Assembly: GCF_947077765.1 (NCBI RefSeq)
Contig: NZ_CAMTTF010000001.1
Span: 248,001 to 312,000, forward strand
DNA: 64,000 nucleotides
Origin: Salinibacter grassmerensis
GTDB taxonomy: Bacteria; Bacteroidota; Rhodothermia; Rhodothermales; Salinibacteraceae
Direction: 5' to 3'
In this document: positions 26,399 to 35,347 of the stretch, one piece after another
Layout of the letters: the number at the start of each line of letters is the position of its first letter
How positions within the stretch are numbered: the stretch's first letter is position 1
Made by a program: the position numbers and the translations under genes
The notes under the pieces: model-generated
The model's database searches: none
Told to the model about the DNA's origin: nothing
The model's input: only the letters and a program-made list of their open reading frames with translations

Positions 26399-28501
26399 TC
26401 ATCCTACCCGCGCGAAGCCGAGGCCGTGCTCAGCGTAGTCCTCCTGGTAGCGCTGGCGGAGCCGTTCGTGCTCGTCGGCCCGCAAGTGCGGGTCTTTCTC
26501 AATGAGGGCGAAGGCGGCCTCGCGGGCGACCTCCAGAATCTCGTCGTCCTCGGTGAGGTCGGCGATCTTGAGGTCGGGCATCCCGCTCTGGCGGGTGCCG
26601 AAGAAGTCCCCGGCGCCGCGGATCTGGAGGTCCGTCTCGCTGATCTCGAACCCGTCGTTGGTGCGGGCCATCGCCTCCAGGCGCTGCTTGGCCTCCTGGC
26701 TCCGCTTGTAGCTGGCCATGAGGACGCAGTAGCTCTGCTGGTCGGACCGCCCCACCCGGCCGCGCAGCTGGTGGAGCTGACTAAGTCCAAACCGCTCGGC
26801 GTGCTCCACGAGCATCACCGTCGCGTTCGGCACGTCGACCCCCACCTCGATCACAGTCGTGGCCACGAGGAGGTCGATCTCTCCCTCCTTGAACCGGCGC
26901 ATCGTCGCGTCCTTTTCGTCGGACCCGAGCTGGCCGTGGACGAGCCCGACCGTGTAGTCCGAAAATGTCTCCTGGAGCTCCTGCGCCCCGCTTTCCGCGT
27001 CCTTGAGGTCCATCTTCTCGCTCTCCTCTACGAGCGGGTACACCACGAACGCCTGCTCGCCCTGCTCCAGCCGGTCGTTCAGGAAGGCGTATACCTCCCC
27101 CCGCCGCTTCTCGGCGCGCAGGCGCGTCTCGACCGGCTTGCGGCCCGGCGGCATCTCGTCGATCTTCGACACGTCGAGGTCGCCGTAGAGCGTGAGGGCG
27201 AGGGAGCGGGGAATGGGCGTGGCCGTCATGAGGAGCATGTGGGGCCGCTCGCCCTTCTCGAACATCTCGGCGCGCTGGGCCACCCCGAAGCGGTGCTGCT
27301 CGTCGACCACCGCGAGGCCGAGGTTGTCGAACGCGACCTCTTCCTGAATCAAGGCGTGCGTGCCGACGGCGACCGGGCTCTCGCCGCTGCGGAGGGCCCG
27401 AAGCGCCTCCTCCCGCTCCGCCTTGGTCTGGCTCCCGATCAGTAGGCGCGGCTCCAGCCCCAGTGGGTGGAGGTAGTCCTGCAGGCTAGCGTGGTGCTGC
27501 TCGGCGAGGATCTCGGTAGGGGCCATGAAGGCGCTCTGATAGCCGCTGTCGTAGGCGTGCATCATGGCCGCCACGGCGACGACCGTCTTTCCGCTGCCCA
27601 CGTCCCCCTGGAGAAGGCGGTTCATCTGCGTGCCCGTCTGCACGTCGCCGATGATCTCGCGCAGGGCCCGGGTCTGGGCGCCCGTGAGCTCGAAGGGGAG
27701 CACCTCTCGCACAAACTCGCGGGTGTACGCGTCGGGGTCGCCGAAGGCAGGCCCCGCCACCTCCTCCTGCTGCTCGTGCATCTGGGCCAGCAGGAGCTGG
27801 ATGAAGAAGAGCTCCTCGAACTTCAGGCGACGCCGCGCCCGCGAGAGCTCCTGCTGGTTCTTCGGGAAGTGAATGGCCCGCAGCGCCACGCGGCCCTCCA
27901 TCAGGTCGTACCCGTCTACGAGCCAGCCGGGCATCGTCTCCGTGAGCTTCAGGCCGTGCTCCTTGAACAGGTCGTACAGGACGCGGCGCACGGTCCGGCT
28001 CGTGAGGCCGACGTTGCTCATGGCCTCCCCACCCGGGTAAAGCGGCACGATGCGGCCTGTATCGAGCAGCGGACCCTCGTCGTTGAGGCGGTCGAAGTCC
28101 GGGTGTGTCATCGAGTGCCAGCGGCCGTACTTCTCCACCGTTCCGTGGAAGGCCACGCGGTCGCCCTCGTCGAACGCCTTCCGCACCCACCAGACCCCCT
28201 GAAACCAGGTGCCCTTCATGCGCCCGCCCTGCTCCCCCTCCAGAATGATTTCGAGCCGCTTCTGGTTGTTGCTGGGCACTACGTTGACAGAGCGGACGGT
28301 GCCCACGACCGTGACCGAGTCCGGACTCTCCTGAAGACGCCGCACCGGGGTTACGGTCGTGCGGTCAAGGTAGCGGCGGGGGTAGAAGTGGAGCAGGTCC
28401 TGCACGGTGCGCACGCCGTGCTGCTCGGCCCACACGTCGGCCCGTTTCTCCCCCACGCCCTTCACGTAGCGGACGTCTTGCTGAAGAAAGTCCTCACTCA
28501 T
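26399..28501 (-). CDS. recG: ATP-dependent DNA helicase RecG
   Basis: A 700-residue protein of normal RecG length. The N-terminal wedge/OB part runs to about residue 270 (VTVVGTVRSVNVVPSNNQKRLEII). The helicase part follows: FELTGAQTRALREI, Walker A LLQGDVGSGKT near 300, DEQHRFG near 400 (the DExH box) and MTATPIPRSLALTLYGDLDVS. The C-terminal helicase motifs include LVATTVIEVGVDVPNATVMLVEHAERFGLSQLHQLRGRVGR. RecG remodels stalled replication forks and Holliday junctions in the cytoplasm. ATG 28501 gives MSEDFLQQDVRYVKGVGEKRA, a typical start. The order recG then PEGA gene on the minus strand may allow co-transcription across 278 bp. Confidence 0.97.
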   Translation of the reverse strand: MSEDFLQQDVRYVKGVGEKRADVWAEQHGVRTVQDLLHFYPRRYLDRTTVTPVRRLQESPDSVTVVGTVRSVNVVPSNNQKRLEIILEGEQGGRMKGTWFQGVWWVRKAFDEGDRVAFHGTVEKYGRWHSMTHPDFDRLNDEGPLLDTGRIVPLYPGGEAMSNVGLTSRTVRRVLYDLFKEHGLKLTETMPGWLVDGYDLMEGRVALRAIHFPKNQQELSRARRRLKFEELFFIQLLLAQMHEQQEEVAGPAFGDPDAYTREFVREVLPFELTGAQTRALREIIGDVQTGTQMNRLLQGDVGSGKTVVAVAAMMHAYDSGYQSAFMAPTEILAEQHHASLQDYLHPLGLEPRLLIGSQTKAEREEALRALRSGESPVAVGTHALIQEEVAFDNLGLAVVDEQHRFGVAQRAEMFEKGERPHMLLMTATPIPRSLALTLYGDLDVSKIDEMPPGRKPVETRLRAEKRRGEVYAFLNDRLEQGEQAFVVYPLVEESEKMDLKDAESGAQELQETFSDYTVGLVHGQLGSDEKDATMRRFKEGEIDLLVATTVIEVGVDVPNATVMLVEHAERFGLSQLHQLRGRVGRSDQQSYCVLMASYKRSQEAKQRLEAMARTNDGFEISETDLQIRGAGDFFGTRQSGMPDLKIADLTEDDEILEVAREAAFALIEKDPHLRADEHERLRQRYQEDYAEHGLGFARVG

Positions 28502-28742
28502 GCCTGTAGGTTACGGGCCAGGTAACGGGCCGACCGGTCAATGCGGGATGTGCGGACGATGTGTCCGCTCTTTCTCACACGAACTGCGGGGTGGCGTTCC
28601 CGGCGCCGGAGGCCCACTTTCCCCCAGCCTACGGCGGATGGGTTCTCTGGATTCTGCGGTGCGGTCGCCCGAGCGGCATTCATCCCACTTCGGGCAAGGA
28701 GCGCGTCCTCCCATGGAAACGGCTCTTTACGAGAGCGATCCC

Positions 28743-29573
28743 TCACGAGAACGGCACGCTCGTTCCCACGCTCAGGGCGAACCGATCCCCGAAGACGTGC
28801 TTGCCGAGCACGCTGACCCAGGTTGGCGACAGCGTGAGCGGAACCGGCTCCGGCACGACGACCGAGACGCCAATGTTTAGGTCCTGTCCGTGCCATGTGC
28901 CCGACACGTTTACGCGATCGGCCAGCTGGACGCTCAGCGCCCCGAACAGGGCGGCCTGATTTGTGTCGTTCGAAAGGCTTTTCATCGTGTTGAATCGCCC
29001 GTCTCCCACGCCAGCGGTGGCCGACGCCTCGGTGAGAATATCGTTGTCGAGCCGCAAGACCTGACTCGCCACCACGTACGCGCTTTTGCTGTCCCACCCG
29101 CCGTACTGAATCACGTCCTCTATGCCTGCGGCGATGGAGAGCCCCCCGTAGACATGGCGGTGGACCTTTAGGCTGAGACTCCCCTCACTCAGCGGGTCGT
29201 CCACCAGGTCGTACACCGCGTACCGGACGTCGAGCCCAACTGTTTGGCGGGCCTCCCCTACGCCGAAGCCGAGAAATGCGGCCCCGTCGTCTCGCTGCGG
29301 GAGGCCCGGCTTCAAGAAGTGCTGGTAGGAGACGCCTCCGTAGAGGTCGCCAAACTCAGCGCCGTGCGCCGCCGGAATGCCGGCCGTAATGGCGGGGTCC
29401 GGCCCTTCGTCCCTGCGCATCCCCCCAGCGATCTCGCTTCCCGCGTAGCCGGCAGACTCGTTCTGCAGGAACGGAAGGCGGGTCTCGATGGGCTGGGCAC
29501 TCGCGCTACAGAGAGAAGCTCCGACCACCGCGAGCACCGCCAGTATCCCGCTTCGGAGCAGATCGCAAGTCAC
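28743..29573 (-). CDS. Putative outer-membrane beta-barrel protein
   Basis: A 276-residue protein from GTG 29573, with a signal peptide ending near SLCSASAQ. The rest alternates polar and aromatic residues in short strands (GDLYGGVSYQHFLKP, FLGFGVGEARQTVGLDVRYAVYDLV, VHRHVYGGLSIAAGIEDV, VNVSGTWHGQDLNIGVSVVVP) and ends in VGTSVPFS with a terminal-aromatic pattern typical of barrels. The repeated Gly plus aromatic pattern suggests 8-12 strands. I do not recognise a specific family. It lies 241 bp upstream of recG on the same strand; a shared transcript is possible but not required. Confidence 0.65.
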   Translation of the reverse strand: MTCDLLRSGILAVLAVVGASLCSASAQPIETRLPFLQNESAGYAGSEIAGGMRRDEGPDPAITAGIPAAHGAEFGDLYGGVSYQHFLKPGLPQRDDGAAFLGFGVGEARQTVGLDVRYAVYDLVDDPLSEGSLSLKVHRHVYGGLSIAAGIEDVIQYGGWDSKSAYVVASQVLRLDNDILTEASATAGVGDGRFNTMKSLSNDTNQAALFGALSVQLADRVNVSGTWHGQDLNIGVSVVVPEPVPLTLSPTWVSVLGKHVFGDRFALSVGTSVPFS

Positions 29574-29946
29574 GACTGGAGGAAGCTGGGGGCAGGACAG
29601 CAGCGAAGAGAGCCGACTGGAGATTGAGCGCTTCCCATATGGGCTTTTTGAAGGGAACGGCGGAGACGCCGACGCAAGACCTAACTATACACCTGTGTCC
29701 ACTACCATGCATCCTACACCAGTGAAGATCCGAGGGGGCATTTGCCCACCGTGGCTGGTAGAGAGCGTGTAGCGGCCCGAAAGGAGGGGGCTTTCTTCTG
29801 GGTATGAAGAGGAATCCTGGGCACCAAGCTCATGGCCCTAACCCCCGGGGATATGGCTCTGAGTCCCGATCGTCTCCAAGATGTTCTCATTGATCCCACC
29901 CGGGACAATTCTATGCCCGAGAGCATCCTGTCGCTGGCCCAATCCT
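29574..29946. other. Intergenic region after the PPGQ-repeat gene
   Basis: About 370 bp with no gene. A short palindrome cccatatggg followed by a T-run (29635-29650) and a gaaag/ctttc pair near 29780-29800 are weak terminator-like signals. Confidence 0.3.
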
Positions 29947-30381
29947 TTAGTCGTCTACGCCGTAGTCGCTGCTGCTGTAATCTTTCTCTCCGTGAATGCT
30001 ACGGCTCCGATTGCCGTCAACATAGTCATCGCTGCCATACCTCTCGCTCACATAATCGGTGCTGGTGGCACCTTTCTGACCAGGGGAGCCTTTGTGGTCG
30101 TCGCTTTGACCAGGAGGATCCTCGCACTGACCCGGAGGAGTACTCCCTTGACCCGGAGGAGTGCCTCCCTGACCGGGGGGTTTATTGCATGGAGATCCAC
30201 TAGATGCGAACGCCGGCACGCTTCCGATGGTCATGATCGCCGGTGCGGCGTACGCCCCTTTCTTGAGCGCGTCTCGCCTTGACATCGTCGAGTTCTCGGA
30301 ACCGTCGTCGGGAGTAAATTCCTCTCCGTCTCTCTGTCCCGTGCTCTCTGGTCGCTGAGAATCATCCCTACCGTCGTCCAT
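29947..30381 (-). CDS. PPGQ-repeat protein with TAT-like N-terminus, candidate kinase/RRE substrate
   Basis: A 144-residue protein from ATG 30381. An acidic N-terminus of about 30 residues precedes SRRDALKKGAYAAPAIMTIG, which looks like a twin-arginine signal (SRRDALKK plus a short hydrophobic run). It then has SVPAFASSGSPC, a Pro-Pro-Gly-Gln repeat region with five PGQ units and two Cys (about 70-110), and an acidic Tyr/Ser/Asp-rich tail. Inside the hydrophobic run, Y-A-A-P-A-I-M-T-I-G matches the lasso leader spacing Y-x2-P-x-[LI]-x3-G. It follows the PqqD-HPr-kinase fusion gene by 105 bp on the same strand, so it may be that enzyme's substrate rather than an ordinary secreted protein. The function is unknown. 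Confidence 0.6.
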   Translation of the reverse strand: MDDGRDDSQRPESTGQRDGEEFTPDDGSENSTMSRRDALKKGAYAAPAIMTIGSVPAFASSGSPCNKPPGQGGTPPGQGSTPPGQCEDPPGQSDDHKGSPGQKGATSTDYVSERYGSDDYVDGNRSRSIHGEKDYSSSDYGVDD

Positions 30382-30486
30382 CGCTTCAAGCAAGAGGTTT
30401 GCTACCAGAATACGCAGAAAGGAGTATGAGGAGACGGAGCGATTATTCCGAAAGAGGACTTTTATCTACAAAGACGTTCCAAAAGA

Positions 30487-31668
30487 CTAAATCCGGGCAT
30501 CTGCCTTCCGCAGGGCGGATGTCAGCAGACCGGAAATGCTACTTCGACTGTTATAGCACAACTGGAAGGCGGGGACCTGCCCGGCCAACCGGCACAGCCG
30601 GTCCACGGCGTCGCCGTGGTGGCGGCCCGCGTTCTGGCAGCGTTCCACGAGTGACACTGCAGCCTCGGCCGCGCCCTGTCGTTCCACTTCCGCTGGCCGA
30701 CCTGGATTGAAGACCGGGAGAAACACAGCGTCCGGCTGGACGGGAGCGTCCCGAATGCGCGCCGGTTCTAAGGTGACGCGTGTTTTGGGCCGTCCGGCCA
30801 GCTCCTCCCTGGAGAGTGCCTCTTTCCCAGACTCGCGGTAGGCGATGGTGGTGGGGAAGGGCAAAATCGCTCCGGAGTTAGGGTCATGCGGGGCCATGTT
30901 GTCCGACAGGTATGTCCACCCCGAGCGGCACAGGGCCGCGATCACTGTGCTTTTGCCGCTGCCCCACGGGCCGGCGACCAGAACGGAGGTGTCGTCTCGG
31001 GTCGCCGCCCCGGCGTGGAGCCAAATCAGGTCCGGTCGCGCCTCCATGAATCGCCGCAGGGCCGTGTGCTTCAGGTCGCGGATCGCGCTGTCCAATGTGT
31101 GTTCTTCTGTCTGGTCGCCTCCAGCGCCGCGCACGTAATACTGCTCCCCTGACCTCCCTGCGGCAAGCACGTCGACCGTTTCGGGGCGCGAGTCGTCGCC
31201 GCGCCGCCCGCCGAGCATCCCATGAAAAACACGCCGCACGGCCCGCGCAAGCTTGGGGGCATCGGTCCGGACCTTGACCTGATGCGCCCCGAACACAACG
31301 CGCAGGGTCTCTCCATTTTTGGCGTCCGGTGGCCCGTCCTGGCCGGTCCTGGATATGTCTCCGCTAGGTACGAAGAGGAGCCCTTGGTCGCGCAGACGAG
31401 AGGCCATCTGCCGCAACGTCTCCATGACCTCGGGAGGGGGCGCGTTGGCCGTCCCTCCAATCGCACGACCCATTTCTACCAGGGGGGTGTTCCCGTCACA
31501 ACGCTCCCACAGCTCCCGCGCAAGGGCCGTGATTGCAAAGACCTGGTCCCGCTCCGAATCGTGCAGGACCGCGTCGCCGTCGACCCGGTAGGCGGTCACC
31601 GATGGGTTGCGGAGAGGGACGTCGTGACTCTGAACGTCACCATCCTGACTGTCGTCGCGTTCGGCCAT
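30487..31668 (-). CDS. PqqD-HPr-kinase fusion protein
   Basis: A 393-residue protein from ATG 31668 (MAERDDSQDGD). The N-terminal ~100 residues are PqqD-like (PSVTAYRVDGDAVLHDSERDQVFAITALARELWERCDG, with a helical half ending RLRDQGLLFV). The remainder is HPr-kinase-like: LIWLHAGAATRDDTS, Walker A GPWGSGKST and LSDN. The last Asp of the usual SDD is Asn here. Near the C-terminus is PVQPDAVFLPVFNPG. The fusion joins in one chain the two activities that are separate genes in the clusters at 1.5-5.3 kb and 6.3-7.7 kb, which implies that they normally work together on one peptide. The SDD-to-SDN change may lower or alter kinase activity. The next gene encodes a PPGQ-repeat protein with a leader-like motif. 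Confidence 0.82.
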   Translation of the reverse strand: MAERDDSQDGDVQSHDVPLRNPSVTAYRVDGDAVLHDSERDQVFAITALARELWERCDGNTPLVEMGRAIGGTANAPPPEVMETLRQMASRLRDQGLLFVPSGDISRTGQDGPPDAKNGETLRVVFGAHQVKVRTDAPKLARAVRRVFHGMLGGRRGDDSRPETVDVLAAGRSGEQYYVRGAGGDQTEEHTLDSAIRDLKHTALRRFMEARPDLIWLHAGAATRDDTSVLVAGPWGSGKSTVIAALCRSGWTYLSDNMAPHDPNSGAILPFPTTIAYRESGKEALSREELAGRPKTRVTLEPARIRDAPVQPDAVFLPVFNPGRPAEVERQGAAEAAVSLVERCQNAGRHHGDAVDRLCRLAGQVPAFQLCYNSRSSISGLLTSALRKADARI

Positions 31669-32147
31669 GGGCTTAAAGTGTCTGTCTATTCGAAGTCGGC
31701 CATCGGGCGCGCACTTGAGAGCCTGCACCCCCCCAAGCGTCTCAGAAGTGCGATAATCCGATACAGCCCGCCTAAGTGCGGCGACTCGCGCCCCCTGTGC
31801 GGCCTCGGGATCACTGCGATGACGGTGAGTGCCGTTACTCCCGCAAAAAGCATGACGTCCGCAAAAAGTGTCGGCACGAAGACCACCAAGCCCACGCCGA
31901 CGCTGCCGGTGCTCGTCTCGATCTGTAGGATGGGTCCGGCTTTCGGGCGAAAATGGTCTGGCCAAACGGCCTGTGATTGAAGCGCACGGCTTCCTTATGC
32001 CGGCGGATCGAACGGATTCGTCGGCAGGCCCGGCCGTGGAGAGAGGACCGCAAAGAGAGGATCATAACGCTGAGATGATGATTTTCTCCCTGTTCGCCTT
32101 GCACCTTATGAAAACGGTACTTTGTCTCCACCAACTTCGCCCGGCCT
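31669..32147. other. Intergenic region between divergent genes, with hydrophobic ORF remnant
   Basis: About 480 bp. A minus-strand frame (31686-31895) encodes a hydrophobic run (VFVPTLFADVMLFAGVTALTVIAVI) and then an Arg-rich stretch. It has no good start and no match, so it is probably not a gene, or is a worn membrane-protein fragment. The plus-strand promoter of the phosphoesterase gene should lie near 32050-32140. Confidence 0.35.
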
Positions 32148-33659
32148 ATGCAGTCTACGCGTCGCGACTTCCTCAAGTATCTTGGCCTCACTGGAGCCGC
32201 GCTCGGCGTTCCGGGGATGGCCGCGGGAGCCCCTCGCCTAGGCGTTGGTCGGAAGTCGGTAACAGTCACCGGTCGCGTCACAGGGCCGGACGGGGGACTG
32301 GAGGGTGTGCCCATAACCGACGGCGTCACTGTTACGCAGACCGGCGCCGACGGGCGCTACGAGCTGGCCGCCTCACCCCGCCGGCCGTTTGTCTACCTCT
32401 CGGTGCCGAGCGGGTACCGGCTCCCCACGCACGAGACGGGCACCGCCCGGTTCTACCGGCCCTTAGGCGCGGCGGGGGGCACCGCGGAGGCCTCGTTTCG
32501 GCTCACGCCCCTCGACCGCGACGACGAGCGGCACGCGTTCCTCTTCCTGGCCGACCCACAGACTCGGACGGAAGCGGAGGTGCAGCAATTTCAGGACGAG
32601 ACGGTGCCCGACGTGCAGGGTGCCGTGCAGGCGCTCGGCGACCGCCCGGTCTTTGGGGTGGGCGGGGGCGACCTCGTGTTCGACGACCTGTCGCTCTTTT
32701 CCGGCTACGAGGCGGCGGTTCAGGAGATGGGCATCCCGTTCGTGCAGGCAGTGGGCAACCACGACCTTGACTTCGACGCGCCGGGCGACCCGGGCTCCAC
32801 GGCCACCTTCCGGCAGCACTTCGGCCCCGAGTACTACTCGTTCGACCGCGGGGCCGCCCACTACGTGGTGCTCGACGACGTATACTGGCCGGGGAGCGAC
32901 GGCTTCGGGCGGGAGACGGGCGACTACCACGGCCACCTCGACGCGGCCCAGCTCGCGTGGCTGGAGCAGGACCTCGCGCTCGTCGAGAAGGGTCGTCCCG
33001 TCGTCGTGTTCACGCACATCCCGCCCCTTAGCACTGCCTACGAGCGGCAGGGAGAGGCGAGCCCGTCGGTCCGGGGCCGGATTGGAAACCGCGCTGCGCT
33101 CTACGAGCTCCTCGATCCGTTTGACGCCCACATCATCAGCGGGCACGTCCACGAAAACGAACACCGCTTCGCCGACGGCCCGCACGAGCATGTGGTCGGC
33201 ACGGTGTGCGGCGCGTGGTGGACCGGCCCGGTCTGCTACGACGGCACGCCCAAGGGCTACGCGGTCTACGAGGTGGACGGCGAGTCCGTCAAGTGGCGCT
33301 ACAAGTCCACCGGCCACGAGGCCGACCACCAAATGCGGGCCTACCCGGCCGGGGCCGATCCCGAGGCGCCGGGCGAGTGGGTTGCCAACGTGTGGGACGC
33401 CACCGACGACTGGACGGTAGTGTGGTACGAGGACGGCATCCGCACCGGCGCCATGGCCCGCCGCGTGGGGCTCGACCCGATGAGCCGGCGCCGCCACGCG
33501 GGGGGCGACCAGCCGGAGAAGCACACGTGGGTGGAGCCACAGCCCACCGCGCATCTGTACTACGCCCCCGACAACCCGGACGCGAACCGGGTGCGGGTAG
33601 AGGCCACCGATCCCGCCGGGCGCACCTACGTGGCCCGCCCGTCTTCCGGCAGGGGCTGA
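32148..33659 (+). CDS. Secreted calcineurin-like phosphoesterase with flanking beta domains
   Basis: A 503-residue metallophosphoesterase. It begins with a twin-arginine signal (STRRDFLKYLGLTGAALG). A carboxypeptidase-regulatory-like domain follows (VTVTGRVTGPDGGLEGVPITDGV to about 85). The catalytic core has the five metal-binding blocks: FLADPQT, VGGGDLVFDD, VGNHD, FTHIP and SGHVHENEHR. The C-terminal ~140 residues are a beta domain (KGYAVYEVDGESVKWRYKSTG onward). This three-part layout is that of the MetallophosN/C family in Bacteroidota. It probably hydrolyses a phosphoester in the periplasm or outside; the exact substrate is unknown. A PhoD-like enzyme is encoded next, so the two may form a phosphate-scavenging pair. 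Confidence 0.88.
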   Translation: MQSTRRDFLKYLGLTGAALGVPGMAAGAPRLGVGRKSVTVTGRVTGPDGGLEGVPITDGVTVTQTGADGRYELAASPRRPFVYLSVPSGYRLPTHETGTARFYRPLGAAGGTAEASFRLTPLDRDDERHAFLFLADPQTRTEAEVQQFQDETVPDVQGAVQALGDRPVFGVGGGDLVFDDLSLFSGYEAAVQEMGIPFVQAVGNHDLDFDAPGDPGSTATFRQHFGPEYYSFDRGAAHYVVLDDVYWPGSDGFGRETGDYHGHLDAAQLAWLEQDLALVEKGRPVVVFTHIPPLSTAYERQGEASPSVRGRIGNRAALYELLDPFDAHIISGHVHENEHRFADGPHEHVVGTVCGAWWTGPVCYDGTPKGYAVYEVDGESVKWRYKSTGHEADHQMRAYPAGADPEAPGEWVANVWDATDDWTVVWYEDGIRTGAMARRVGLDPMSRRRHAGGDQPEKHTWVEPQPTAHLYYAPDNPDANRVRVEATDPAGRTYVARPSSGRG

Positions 33660-33735
33660 ACGCGCCACAGGAGCTGGCAAAGGTGCAAAGAGCCCCGCCC
33701 TCTCTTTACTTTTCCGCACACACCGACTGGCCCGC

Positions 33736-34821
33736 ATGTACGAACCGCCGATGTCATGGACGCATTTTGCCGGAGCGCTCCTCCTTTTGGGGTGGGGACT
33801 GGTCGGGCTCGGCTGCACCGGTCCGGAGGAGCCGTCGTCCACCGCGGGGGGCGATGCGGCGACGCCGATCACACGCATCGCGTTTGGCTCGTGCAACGAC
33901 CAGACGGCCTCTCAGCCCCTCTGGGATCCCATCCGTGCCGCTGATCCCGACCTCTGGGTGTGGATGGGGGACAACGTTTACGCGGACACGCTCAACATGA
34001 CGGCCCTCGACTCAATCTACGCCCGGCAGAACCGCCGGCCCGGCTACCGTGCCCTGCGCGAGTCGACGCGGGTGATCGGCACGTGGGACGACCACGACTA
34101 CGGGGCCAACGACGCGGGTCGCTCCTACCCGAAGCGGGATCGCAGTCAGGAGCACTTCCTCGACTTCATAGGCGTTCCGGAGGACCATCCGCGACGGGAG
34201 CGTGCGGGCGTCTACAGCGCCCACACCTACGGGCCGCCCGGGCGGCGCGTGAAGGTAATCCTGCTGGATACGCGCTACCACCGCGACCCCATTACGCGAG
34301 ATCCGATCAGCGGCCAGCGCTACTTTCCCAATGAGGAGGGGGACATCCTGGGCGAGACGCAGTGGACGTGGCTGAAGGACGAGCTGCGCTCAAGCACCGC
34401 GCAGGTTCATCTCATCGGGACCAGCATCCAGGCCGTCTCCAGCCAACACCCGTGGGAGAAGTGGGCCAACTTTCCCCAGGCCCGAGCGCGCCTCTTCCGC
34501 GTCATCAACGACGCCGACGTGCCGGGAGCCGTCCTCCTCAGCGGGGACCGCCACATTTCTGAGATCTCCCGCCACGACGAGGCCGCCGAATATCCGCTAT
34601 ACGAGTTTACGTCCAGCGGCCTCACGCACCATGCCCCGATGCATGAGGAGGCGAACCGGCACCGTGTCGGGTCGCTCGTCGCGGCGCTTAACTATGGCCT
34701 CGTGACGATCGACTGGGCCGCCGACCCCGTAACCCTTCGGTTCGAGGTGCGGGGCACCGACAACGAGACGCTGCTCGACCATACCCTCTCGCTCTCCGAC
34801 CTGCAGCCGTCGAGTGGGTAG
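33736..34821 (+). CDS. PhoD-like phosphatase lipoprotein
   Basis: A 361-residue protein (ATG 33736, or 33751 at MSWTHF). A lipobox GLVGLGC gives a lipoprotein anchor. The core has the PhoD-type metal-binding motifs: IAFGSCNDQ, WVWMGDNVYADT, GTWDDHDYGAND, LLDTRYHRD and GDRHISEISRH near the C-terminal third. At about 340 mature residues it is a compact form, lacking the N-terminal PhoD domain. Such enzymes release phosphate from phosphodiesters or teichoic-type polymers. It starts 76 bp after the calcineurin-like gene and is likely co-transcribed with it. Related to alkaline phosphatase D; the natural substrate is not determined. Confidence 0.88.
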   Translation: MYEPPMSWTHFAGALLLLGWGLVGLGCTGPEEPSSTAGGDAATPITRIAFGSCNDQTASQPLWDPIRAADPDLWVWMGDNVYADTLNMTALDSIYARQNRRPGYRALRESTRVIGTWDDHDYGANDAGRSYPKRDRSQEHFLDFIGVPEDHPRRERAGVYSAHTYGPPGRRVKVILLDTRYHRDPITRDPISGQRYFPNEEGDILGETQWTWLKDELRSSTAQVHLIGTSIQAVSSQHPWEKWANFPQARARLFRVINDADVPGAVLLSGDRHISEISRHDEAAEYPLYEFTSSGLTHHAPMHEEANRHRVGSLVAALNYGLVTIDWAADPVTLRFEVRGTDNETLLDHTLSLSDLQPSSG

Positions 34822-34840
34822 CGCGGGCGAGCAGTCGTTC

Positions 34841-35305
34841 TCAATCCGCGACCCTGACCGTGTCGGTCACGGGAGTCCCGTTCTTCTGAAGGGCCGTCAC
34901 GGAGAGAGGGCCGCTCTCGAACGGCGGGGAGGCCGCGTAGGTCGTGTCGAGCGGTACGATTGCCATCGTGCACGGCCGGTCGCCCGATGTCGGGGGCTGC
35001 ACCAGTGGCGTCAGGGTGATCCGGCCGGGGACACGAGCCTCGTCAATCCGAGCGAGCGCGTAGCAGCCGTTGGGCCCCACGGTGCCGGACAGACGGATCC
35101 GAAGGGTGTCGGAAGTTGCAATCTGATCGGGCACGTCAATCCGGGCAACCCGGGCCGTATCGAGGGCGGGCGCGTTGGGAATGGCTGATGGAGCAGTGGT
35201 GGCCGTGGAGGCGCATCCTGCCCCGCTTCCGAAGAACAGAAGCCCGATGAGTACCGCGATCAGCGAGCACAAGCGAAGGGGCATGGGACCGGGCAGAGCC
35301 ATCAT
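34841..35305 (-). CDS. Small lipoprotein of unknown function
   Basis: A 154-residue protein. Two ATGs adjoin at the start (MMALPG), and MPLRLCSLIAVLIG six residues later is an equally good start. The lipobox GSGAGC gives a lipoprotein. A Thr/Ala-rich linker and a beta-rich segment (RVARIDVPDQIATSDTLRIRLSGTVGPNGCYALARID) follow, with two further Cys. It converges with the PhoD-like gene (19-bp gap) and lies 42 bp downstream of the YihY-type gene on the same strand. No family is recognised. Confidence 0.7.
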   Translation of the reverse strand: MMALPGPMPLRLCSLIAVLIGLLFFGSGAGCASTATTAPSAIPNAPALDTARVARIDVPDQIATSDTLRIRLSGTVGPNGCYALARIDEARVPGRITLTPLVQPPTSGDRPCTMAIVPLDTTYAASPPFESGPLSVTALQKNGTPVTDTVRVAD

Positions 35306-35347
35306 GAGGAGAAAGTCGGGGTTGGACGTGCAACGCGAACGGGCGGA

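Noticed and set aside
31686-31895. A short hydrophobic minus-strand frame
   Set aside because: No convincing start and no family match; it may be a worn fragment but cannot be supported as a gene.
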